Positions 54,927 through 63,170 of a stretch of DNA of 64,000 bases are shown here, piece by piece. Every line of letters begins with the position of its first letter. Position 1 is the first letter of the stretch. This DNA is from Lamellibrachia satsuma (taxonomy: Eukaryota; Annelida; Polychaeta; Sabellida; Siboglinidae): assembly GCA_033239005.1 (NCBI GenBank), contig BSQZ01000001.1:17380500-17444499 (forward strand), given 5' to 3'. The notes beneath the pieces are model-generated. The model saw only the letters and a list, made by a program, of their open reading frames with translations. It ran no database searches and was not told the DNA's origin. The translations under genes and the position numbers were made by a program.

Positions 54927-57900
54927 CTCAAGTAAATGGAAAACGTTAGTTAATTAGCATTCAACAGAGGGCAGCACCATGCCAGAATAATTATTTAACA
55001 CCAAATGAAGTGACAGTGATTTTGAGATGATATTGCCTTGTGAAAATGTTGTGGTGGTACAGGGATGATGCTGGGGTGATATGGTGCTGGTGCTGGGGTG
55101 ATGGTACTGGGGTGATAGTGCAGGGTTATAATGCAGGGGTGATACTGCAAAGATGAAAGTGCAGGATGTGATGGTGCAGGGGTGGTGGTGTAGGGGTGAT
55201 TGTGCAGGGGTGATGGTGCAGAGGTGATAATGCAGGGGTGATAGTGCAAGGGTGATATTGCAGGGATGATTGTGCAGGGGATGATGGTTCACAGGTGATT
55301 GTGCAGAAGTGATGATGCTGGGGTGATGCTGAAGGGGTGATAGTGCAGGGGTGACAATGGAGGGGTGATGGGGCTAGTGCAAGGGTGGTGGTGCAGAGGT
55401 GATGGTGCTGGGGTGATGGTGCTGGGGTGATGGTGAATGGGGTGACGGTGCTGGAATGATAGTGAAGGGGTGACTGAGCTGACACTGCTTACCTTCTGAA
55501 CAGTTTCGTCCACGAGTCCTCCGATCACATAAACCTTGTCGGCTTCGACAGACCTGAGCACATCACTGGAGTCTGGTGTCAGATACACAATGTCTTCCAG
55601 TGGAAACAACTCGTGTGACTGTTTACTTGTCATATCTACCTGTGAGAAACAACAAGCGCACTCATTTACTTGTCATGTCTACCTGCGAGAAACAATAAGT
55701 GCACTCATTTACTTGTCATGTCTACCTGCGAGAAACAATAAGTGCACTCATTTACTTGTCATGTCTACCTGCGAGAAACAATAAGTGCACTCATTTACTT
55801 GTCATGTCTACCTGCGAGAAACAATAAGTGCACTCATTTATTTGTCATGTCTACCTTTGAGAAACAACAAGTACACTCAATTACTTGTCATGTCTACCTG
55901 CGAGAAACAATAAGTGCACTCATTTACTTGTCATGTCTACCTGCGAGAAACAATAAGTGCACTCATTTACTTGTCATGTCTACCTGCGAGAAACAATAAG
56001 TGCACTCATTTATTTGTCATGTCTACCTGTGAGAAACAATAAGTGCACTCATTTATTTGTCATGTCTACCTGTGAGAAACAATAAGTGCACTCATTTACT
56101 TGTCATGTCTACCTGCGAGAAACAATAAGTGCACTCATTTACTTGTCATGTCTACCTGCGAGAAACAATAAGTGCACTCATTTACTTGTCATGTCTACCT
56201 GCGAGAAACAATAAGTGCACTCATTTACTTGTCATGTCTACCTGTGAGAAACAATAAGTGCACTCATTTACTTGTCATGTGTACCTGCAAAAAACAATAA
56301 GTGCACTCATTTACTTGTCATGTCTACCTGTGAGAAACAACTAGTGCACTAATTTACTGGTTATTGGGGCGGCTAACGTTTAAGTTGATTTTTTCTTTTT
56401 TGTCCCTCATGACGTGATAAAAAGTACAACACAGGTTTCTGGAATGAATGGTAGAAGGGTTGCCTAAAAATTTGTGTGTAACTTTTGGCCGTCGTTCAAA
56501 ATTCTGCTAAAATCTTCCTGGTCCTGTAGTAGCTGTAATTCATTCATGTTGCCCTGTAACTAAAATAACTTGTGGGACCATCAGTGATACTGTAATACTT
56601 ATATATAATATTATGTCACTTATTTGTTTGAGGGTTTTCTCAAAATTATATAAGATGGCATTTTGTGGATATTTTTTCATATTTATACAAATGTTTTTAA
56701 AATCATGAAACATCACCAAAAAAATTATTTTAATTAATCTAAGTTTTTTAGTATTTGAACTACAAGTTGTGAAAAAATGGTTGGTTTATCTTAAAACTTC
56801 TTACTGAAACTACTCAATTCAAAACAAGCACAGAATAGCCAGCTCAGCTACCTTAAGATGCAGAGTGTTAAACTGACCATGTACTGTCGGAATCCCTGGT
56901 GTTTGCGAACACATTCTTCATAAAGAAAGCCATTCTCATCAAGTCCAACAAAGTATACATGTAGTGGCTTGTCTGCTCCTCGATTCGCCCCATAGAGACG
57001 CCCCAGTTGCTGGGCCAGTCGACTTTTCTCCTGCAAGAATGCATTCCAATTTGATGAAAAGGGTTAAGGTGGCTGGGGCGGCTAACGTGTCACTTGATTC
57101 TTATCACTTTTCTCCTGCAAGAACATATTCCAGTTTGATGAAAAAGGTTAAGGTAGCTGGGGCAGCTAACGTCGACACCACAAATAATCACTCGACACTA
57201 ACATTGTATTTCACCAATCCATCCTTTGAAAAACAGTCCTTCAGCATTATGTAAAATGTCAGTAAAAAAGTAACATTTCAAGCATAATACATGTACGCAT
57301 ATCTATTGACATTTCTGTTATCACTAACAACTAGGAAATGATGCTTAATTTACTTTTTTAGAAAAACTACAACACTTACTAAGCTGCAATTTGGCATATG
57401 GATGCATCTTAAATGTAGGCAACATTACATGAATTTGAATTACAATTGGTGAAGGGTTTGTGTCAAAAATGCACTGCCACTTTAGGCTGTCAGTCAACTT
57501 TTTGTGAACTTATTCATGGTGGTGTAGCAGACATAATTCGTTTGTGTTAACCAAAATTTTCCATAAAGTTATCAGTGACACTGTCATACTTATATGTATG
57601 CCATTTATTTGTTTGGGGATTTTCTCAACAAGATATAATTTAGCATTTTGTGGCTATTTTTTCACATTTACAAATTTGTTTAAAACATCTTGTAACATAA
57701 CCAAATAAATGAAAAACTCAAGATTTTATTAATCTGGAATATTATATAGTATTTCAACTACAATCTATGAAGAAATGGTTAATTTATCTTAAAAACTTAA
57801 ACATATAATAGCCAACCCAGCTACCTTAAAGTGTGAAACCCAAGAGATTTTTTTAATTAGAAAGAAACACATTACACTCCGATAGAAACAAACCCCCCAA

Positions 57901-60900
57901 ATATGTAATTTTTTAAAAGCTTCTACCGAGACTACTTTGTCTAAGGTTTCTACCGAGACTATTTTGTCTAAGGTTTCTACCGAGACTACCTTGTCTAAGG
58001 TTTCTACCGAGACTACCTTGTCTAAGGTTTCTACTCAGACTACCTTGTCTAAGGTTTCTACCCAGACTACCTTGTTTAAGGTTTCTACCCAGACTACTTT
58101 GTTTAAGGTTTCTACCCAGACTACCTTGTCTAAGGTTTGTACCCAGACTACCTTGTCTAAGGTTTCTATCCAGACTACCTTGTTTAAGGTTTCTACCCAG
58201 ACTACCTTGTCTAAGGTTTCTACCCAGACTACCTTGTTTAAGGTTTCTACCCAGACTACCTTGTCTAAGGTTTCTACCCAGACTACCTTGTCTAAGGTTT
58301 CTATCCAGACTACCTTGCTGGTCATCAGCTGCTCCATGCTGAGGTCCACACAGACTCGCTGTCCACTGACCAATGCCTCCCGACACCGCGCATCCACAAG
58401 TTGCCGTTGATCCCGCTTCGACAGACACTCCTCACCACTAGGGGGCACTGCAAATCGTGACACAGGCATCTTAAGACATCTTCAACAGTGCATAAACATG
58501 TTCACAGAAACCACAATGTGCGTCTGTGTTATGTATGGACAAAAAGAAATAATATTTTTGATCATACCTTGTGATGTCTGTCTCTCACGTTTTATGCCAC
58601 CATGGTTATCACCATTTCGGTGATAAGCACCAATCAAGCCAACAGGGTTCCTTTTACGTTTCCCATTGGCGACCATGTTAACGTTTTGCACGATTTTAAG
58701 AAAACGGGACCGTAAAAAATTCTGAAACTTCTTACCTGCCGTTGCCATCATCTCATTGACATGCTGATCAAGTTTAGTCAGTCTCGTACTAGTAACTCAT
58801 TTAAAATGTCTGAATGTGCCATACCTGTAAATGTTTACCAATTTCTGCATGAATTACTACGCACACGTGCCTTGTTGTAAAAAAATTGCCAAATATCTTT
58901 CCACCTATTGAAATCATCTAAAAATCCAGTTACATTGCCAACATGTTCTACCAGCAACCTTGCCAATATGCCTGGCTCAAATGCAGTTATGTCACATGAT
59001 GATTTTTTGAAAATAACACATCTAAAATTACTGTGCCCTACATTTAACTGAGGCATAATCCCAACATCATTTGTGCTCTCAGTCTATTTTGTAATTCTCA
59101 GGTGATAATGGTGTGTAGTGGCGCCATCCAGTGAGTTGCATAGAATCATTACTAACGTATCTGGCATTAGCCACCAGAGTGCACCACTATCACGTGACGT
59201 GTAGTCAACTCACTTGTTCATTACTCTAATAATTTATACTGTATTTCCATCATCAACCACATTCCATGAGGTCCTGGCGAGAGAAGTAAATTGGCAAGGC
59301 TGCTTTCATCTAAGCAACAATTTATTTACATTCACTGCTCACTCCTGAAAGAAAGCGTAGACAATGTCTGATCTGATCTACTTCTGATCTTCAATCATCT
59401 AGTTCTGACAGTTCATTTAACAAAAAAGTTCAGGCAAGAGAAGCAAGTTAATTAATGCATTGTTAATGTTTAAAAATATTATGGGACAGACAAAAACGCA
59501 ACAAAAGCCATGAATGGTTAAAGTAATTGTGGTCTTGCCCATAAATTAGAAGATAAACATTGTGGTAGCAACAAAATCCCCAAATGTGTAATTAAAATAT
59601 ATATTTTTTATAATATAACAAATTCTAGAATTACATATTTAGAGAACTACATTTAAACTATTTAACACTGCTACCACCACCAGCCTATACAGTGCATAAA
59701 TATATTAGTGGAAGGCAGTATTAGTTAAGCCACTGGGTTAGTTGAGCCACCCATGTTTCCTATGCAACTACAGCAGCGACAATTATATGGTACCGCCCAG
59801 TGATTGAACGTGTTACTAGATCATGATTTATGTACAATAAGTGCCATTTGTCACAATAGTCAGAAAAAGTATGTTTTTTGATGTTTTTTTAAACTTTTAG
59901 TGATTGTGATTAATGTCTGCGGGTATTTAAACTATCAATGCACATGACCAGACTTTATTGTCTGTGCTCTTACAAATGGCTTAACAAAGCACAGGGAAGA
60001 AGATTATTTACATCACTCTGTGCATTAATGAGAAGTTGAATTGTTGTGGAATTGTTGAAACGGTGCTAGTTGAGCCACCCAAGGGAGGGTTAGTTGAGCC
60101 ACCCAAGGGAGGGTTAGTTGAGTCACCCAAGGGAGGGTTAGTTGAGCCACCTAAGGGAGGGTTAGTTGAGCAGCAGTTAAAGAAAGAAGACAAGTGTTCT
60201 TTTCCCCCTAAATACATCAAGGAATTAATTTTTTCGAGCAAATTGGGACATCGGATGGCTACAAGGCAAAATATTAGCAGCTACACTGTTTGCGATTGGT
60301 CTATTAGTGTGTATTAATTGTGTTGACTTATTAATTAAGTGTGTAGACATGTGAGAGACATGTTATACCCACTGGATAGATGTGTTGGCTGACTTGTTGT
60401 GAAAATTTAGTACAAGGCCTACGTAAGTTTTACAAAAATAAAGCATTTACCCAACCTACGCTACACTGTGGCTCAACTTACCCCACACCAAGTGTTAGTT
60501 GAGCCAGCTTACCAACCCTATTTAAATCAAAATCAGAAAAGCCAAACAACGTCTGGTGACCAACACTTACAACTCTCTCCAGATGCCTTTGTCTTCCTCC
60601 CCCTCCGCTCTTCTTTCCGTTGCTTCCTCCTTAGTCGGTGTCCGGCCAACTTGTGTTCAAAGCGTAACTTCCTCTTCTCTGTTTTCTGTCAACATAAAAT
60701 GTTTGTGTCAACACTGTCAATGTCACTGTCATTATAAACTACAGTATTAATTGGAGATGTCACAATTACATTCAATGACCTATTATCAAGTTTTACATTT
60801 GATATGTTGTCTTTTTCTTAACAGACATACAATTTTAAAGATCCAATAACACAAAAAAATTTAATACAACACTGCAAAATTGCCAGCATCATTAAAAAGC

Positions 60901-61892
60901 TGATTCTGAAATAGGCCCTTAGAAAAACAAGACTCACTGACAGCTTGTGATGCTGGTCATTTAAACAAGTTGTACTGTTTGGTGTATCAAGGTGCACAGT
61001 GTCTGGGCTGTCCGACACTTCTGACATGTCATGTCGACCCAGTGACACGCCATCTCTATAACCAGAACATAATGTGTCATCACTGCTCAGATAATGATGA
61101 CACAAAACATCTCATCACAAACATTCTCTATTGTGTGTACTAAATAAATCAACTGGCTCAGGTAGTGTTTACCTAAACAATTCACGCACACACAGATTTT
61201 AACATCAATGAGCCTGATTCACGATGGACTAAATTAACTGAGGAGAGGGTCTTAACTGTGCAACTTCAATATGACAATGAAACATTGAGTTATCAACATT
61301 TTGCAACACCACACTGCCACCTGGTGGGTTGAAAAGCAACTGAGCGTACCTGTAGACTGTGGGTCGACAATGACACAGCCACATGGGTCGTCTGTACCTG
61401 TCCAGTGGACCAGTAACAGTGGCTCTTGGTGCACTAACTTCTTCTAAAGCTTCCGTCACACTTGATGTCGTTTTACCACTACTTGACTGCAGTTCATCTA
61501 TGAGCCACTTGGAGGAGCCACTGTCTACTGAATCGGCACTGAGTGATGTAGTCCTCTGTGTGTCCTGGCAGGAAACGTTTACACTGTATTCGCTTGAGCT
61601 GATGTCTCCTGACTTGTTGTCATTGTCTAAATGTTGTCGTTTTCCAATTGGCCCATCGGATGATAGCATTGAGCTAACAGGAACGACCGTTGCAACATTT
61701 CTTTGTTTTGCGTCATTGTCTCCATTGTCGTTAGATTGACTGACATGACATGACGGCAAAGGTTTTGTTTTGATGACACGAGGGATCGCCATGGTAACAA
61801 GTCTGTCTTTCAGTAGTTCGGTAATAGTGTCAAATTGGGCAAGGTTATTTGCCAGAGCAAGCTGTGATTGTAAATCCTTCATATGAGGAAGG
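54809..61892 (-). CDS. TRMT10B: TRMT10B-like tRNA (guanine-9) methyltransferase, last exon not found
   Basis: Eight minus-strand exons join in phase: 61892-61398, 61082-60938, 60685-60571, 58735-58568, 58447-58314, 57030-56878, 55639-55493, 54926-54809, about 488 codons if translation starts at 61,882. The SPOUT-type TRM10 domain starts at RVCVDLSMEQLMTSK and includes SRLAQQLGRLYGANRGADKP, FLYEECVRKHQGFRQYM, EDIVYLTPDSSDVL, KVYVIGGLVDETVQK (cofactor-knot region), TARLPIEEFLVK and KVLSVNQ. The family methylates N1 of purine 9 in tRNA using S-adenosylmethionine. LYEECVR and LPIxEx favour TRMT10B over A or C. A Lys/Arg-rich helix (KRKLRFEHKL, RRKQRKEERRGRK) precedes the domain, as in the family. 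The exon after VNQ (usually a VF-starting helix) is missing from view, so the gene is either longer or broken. Confidence 0.9.
55040..55470. repeat. Degenerate GGGGTGATGGTGCA minisatellite
   Basis: About 35 imperfect 12-bp units such as GGGGTGATGGTG and GGGGTGATAGTGCA, starting roughly 20 bases after the donor at 55,492 (minus strand). The inverted copy at 54,240-54,420 has the complementary array. Fills the intron between the exons at 55,493 and 54,926. Confidence 0.9.
55493..55639 (-). CDS. TRMT10B: TRMT10B exon: SAM-binding knot region
   Basis: 147 bases, 49 codons, phase 0 both ends: VDMTSKQSHELFPLED, IVYLTPDSSDVL, KVYVIGGLVDETVQK. Acceptor TTTCTCACAG, donor GAAG/GTAAGC. The first 18 bases (GTAGATATGACAAGTAAA) belong to the first unit of the 43-bp array, whose other units copy the acceptor. 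Confidence 0.96.
55626..56358 (-). repeat. 43-bp array copying a TRMT10B 3' splice site
   Basis: About 17 units. On the minus strand each reads ...TTATTGTTTCTCGCAG then GTAGACATGACAAGTAAATG. The unit nearest the gene is the real intron-exon junction (TTTCTCACAG/GTAGATATGACAAGT). In array copies the exon-like start is followed by TGA after six codons. The array fills the half of the intron next to the exon. Confidence 0.95.
56365..56856. repeat. MITE copy A in TRMT10B intron
   Basis: Shares with copy B GGGGCGGCTAACG near its left end, TTTTCTCAA, GCATTTTGTGG, TATTTTTTCA, ATTAATCT, GAAAAAATGGTTGGTTTATC-like blocks, and the end AGCTCAGCTACCTTAA. The left tip is missing. The right end is about 20 bases from the donor at 56,877. 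Confidence 0.8.
56878..57030 (-). CDS. TRMT10B: TRMT10B exon: TRM10 domain N-part
   Basis: 153 bases, 51 codons, phase 0 both ends: EKSRLAQQLGRLYGANRGAD, KPLHVYFVGLDENGFLYEEC, VRKHQGFRQYM. Acceptor ATTCTTGCAG, donor CATG/GTCAGT. Sandwiched between two MITE copies in the same orientation. Confidence 0.96.
57023..57190. repeat. 84-bp duplication of a 3' splice site and MITE end
   Basis: CTTTTCTCCTGCAAGAA at 57,023 and 57,107 (minus strand TTCTTGCAGGAGAAAAG), each followed by CAATTTGATGAAAA-like sequence and a TTAAGGTRGCTGGGGCRGCT MITE terminus. So the acceptor of the exon at 57,030 exists twice. Confidence 0.9.
57148..57829. repeat. MITE copy B in TRMT10B intron
   Basis: About 680 bp. Left end TTAAGGTAGCTGGGGCAGCT and right end AACCCAGCTACCTTAA form inverted repeats sharing TTAAGGTAGCTGGG. 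Interior AT-rich, no coding. Direct-repeat relative of copy A. Confidence 0.82.
57918..58313 (-). repeat. 27-bp array copying a TRMT10B 5' splice site
   Basis: About 14 units. On the minus strand the exon ends ACCAGCAAG/GTAGTCTGG and each unit repeats TTAGACAAG (or TTAAACAAG)/GTAGTCTGGGTAG. The reading frame of the exon continues through about ten units as VVWVETLDK repeats until TGA at about 58,035. Confidence 0.95.
58314..58447 (-). CDS. TRMT10B: TRMT10B exon: start of methyltransferase domain
   Basis: Acceptor GATTTGCAG, donor CAAG/GTAGTC. Encodes PPSGEECLSKRDQRQLVDAR then CREALVSGQRVCVDLSMEQL and MTSK; RVCVDLSM is the first SPOUT strand. Starts by completing a Val codon, ends in phase 0. 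Confidence 0.92.
58568..58735 (-). CDS. TRMT10B: TRMT10B exon: basic linker (less certain)
   Basis: Acceptor ACGGCAG (weak pyrimidine tract), donor TCACAAG/GTATGA. Phases fit both neighbours exactly. Encodes KKFQNFLRSRFLKIVQ, NGKRKRNPVGLIGAYH and IKRERQTSQ. The basic composition suits the TRM10 N-terminal region but there is no recognisable motif. An ATG (ATGATGGC) just upstream could alternatively start a short form. Confidence 0.65.
58736..60570 (-). other. TRMT10B: TRMT10B intron with GTTAGTTGAGCC repeat
   Basis: About 1.8 kb without exon. 59,690-60,530 is the uninterrupted copy of the repeat family described at 31,370. Confidence 0.75.
59690..60530 (+). repeat. GTTAGTTGAGCC-family repeat, uninterrupted copy
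   Basis: Starts about TAGTGGAAGGCAGTATTAGT and ends about GCTTACCAACCCTAT. GTTAGTTGAGCCAC words occur near both ends and in a 24-bp internal array (60,068-60,172, about four copies); near the right end the motif also occurs inverted (GTGGCTCAACTTAC). No protein. It serves as the pre-insertion reference for the nested locus at 31,370-38,990. Possibly a non-autonomous DNA transposon. Confidence 0.85.
60571..60685 (-). CDS. TRMT10B: TRMT10B exon: Lys/Arg-rich helix
   Basis: Acceptor TGTTGACAG, donor GAGTT/GTAAGT. Encodes KTEKRKLRFEHKLAGHRLRR then KQRKEERRGRKTKASGES, the basic helix found upstream of the TRM10 domain, thought to bind tRNA or direct the protein to nucleus or mitochondria. Phase 0 in, 1 out. 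Confidence 0.85.
60938..61082 (-). CDS. TRMT10B: TRMT10B N-terminal exon (acidic, Ser-rich)
   Basis: Acceptor CTGAGCAG is a tandem NAGNAG site (61,085 or 61,082), donor GTCA/GTGAGT. Encodes DDTLCSGYRDGVSLGRHDMS, EVSDSPDTVHLDTPNSTTCL and NDQHHKLS. No domain. Phase fits both neighbours whichever AG is used. Confidence 0.7.
61398..61892 (-). CDS. TRMT10B: TRMT10B N-terminal exon or separate N-terminal extension
   Basis: Acceptor GTGTTTTTAG. Open frame from MKDLQSQLALANNLAQFDTI (ATG at 61,882 in a weak context; an upstream exon may hold the start) through DNDNKSGDISSSEYSVNVSC, SSKWLIDELQSSSGKTTSSV. The donor is GACAG/GTACAG (61,398) or, 48 bases on, TACAG/GTACGC (61,350); both are phase 2. No domain recognised. 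Membership in TRMT10B rests on phase and order only. Confidence 0.6.
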
Positions 61893-62413
61893 CTAAAAAC
61901 ACAACAGGGAAGAAGTTAGGGGGCATTTCAAGAAGAAAACACTCTTTAATTATAGGCAACAAGATTAGTTGGTCCTAAATCACTGACATCAAGTTTTAAG
62001 GAGTTTGTATTGGAAAAGGGCTGTTCAGATTTAATAATCAGATTAATAGAGAAAACCTCAGCACATCCTTGATGATAGATCTTTGTGTGAAAATATCATT
62101 GGGCATTCTAGATTAAAAAAATACTGAGGCAGTAGCTTTGGAGCAGTGGGAACCAGCCAAGGTGACCAAAGAGATACCATATCTGTACTAATTCTTATAG
62201 AAAACAGTTGCAATATTTTGTAATAACAGATAAATTCTGAATGCTAAAAATTTTCTATGCACAAACAAATCATTTTGGGAATATTATTTCAATGCAGAAC
62301 AATATTTTGAAAAATATCTAAAAAAATACTTTTACTAAATTAAAATAAAAAATGTGTTGTGCTTATTTGTAACAATGTAGTTTATAAGTGCAAGACAAAT
62401 TATATACAAAGCC
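61893..62413. other. Upstream of last visible TRMT10B exon
   Basis: About 520 bases, AT-rich, with no CpG island, TATA-type promoter or upstream exon that I can support. Confidence 0.4.
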
Positions 62414-62608
62414 ATGGCGGCTACCAAACCACTGCAGAATAACACACCAATAGGCATAGATCCTGAAGAGATGTGTGCGGATGTGTCCCTGGTTCGTTGG
62501 ATAGCGTCTGCAGAGATCCAGATAACTAGCGGCCACTTCCCACACAGGTTGATCCAGGCCAGAGAACAGCAGCGGATTATGCAGCAAGCCCTCTGGCGGC
62601 AATGTTAA
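62414..62608 (+). CDS. Small unassigned open frame (64 residues)
   Basis: MAATKPLQNNTPIGIDPEEM, then CADVSLVRWIASAEIQITSG and HFPHRLIQAREQQRIMQQAL, stop TAA. The start context AAGCCATGG is strong and an AATAAA lies about 115 bases downstream (62,721). The sequence is less repetitive and more protein-like than other short frames here. No family recognised; the opposite strand is also open, and it may be an exon or chance. Confidence 0.25.
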   Translation: MAATKPLQNNTPIGIDPEEMCADVSLVRWIASAEIQITSGHFPHRLIQAREQQRIMQQALWRQC

Positions 62609-62849
62609 AACAACATTGTTTAGTTTGGTTATTGGTTATGTTATATAAAAGAATTATTTAGTATGATAAGTTGTCACATTTTTGCTAATGATGAGTTATA
62701 TTTAAAATTTCTAACCATATAAATAAATATTATGTACATAATTATACATAATATAACACATGCCACCCGCCCTACTTGTTAACACCACTGTAAACACACT
62801 TCATAGATCAACGCTTCTTGACACTTTCTCAACTGTGTTGTCTGCAACT
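62609..62849. other. AT-rich intergenic
   Basis: Very AT-rich, with no gene or repeat beyond a candidate AATAAA at about 62,721. Confidence 0.4.
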
Positions 62850-62850
62850 A

Positions 62851-63170
62851 CACCATGACCACAATGAACCACGCTACCACAGTGAACCACGTGACCACAG
62901 TGAACCACGCGACCACAATGAACCACGCTACCACAGTGAACCACGTGACCACAGTGAACCACGCGACCACAGTGAACCACGCAACCACAGTGAACCATGC
63001 AACCACAGTGAACCACGTGACCACAGTGAACCACGCAACCACAGTGAACCACGCGACCACAATGAACCATGCGACCAGAGTGAAACACGCAACCACAGTG
63101 AACCACACGACCACAGTGAAACACGCAACCACAGTGAACCACGCGACCACAGTGAACCACACTGGTACCA
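62851..63170. repeat. 18-bp minisatellite
   Basis: About 18 copies of an 18-bp unit CACAGTGAACCACGCGAC with variants (CACGTGAC, CATGCAAC). Many units contain CACGTG or CACGCG E-box-like words. Long open frames in five phases are by-products of the 18-bp period. Confidence 0.95.

Noticed and set aside
55640..56358. CRISPR-like regular array
   Set aside because: Units are contiguous without unique spacers and the genome is eukaryotic; it is a minisatellite.
57913..58428. 171-residue frame with GSLGRNLRQ repeats
   Set aside because: It is the 27-bp intron array read in a frame different from the TRMT10B exon.
62363..62602. Minus-strand frame over the small plus-strand frame, as a TRMT10B first exon
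   Set aside because: No donor in a phase matching the exon at 61,892 and no similarity to TRM10 N-termini.
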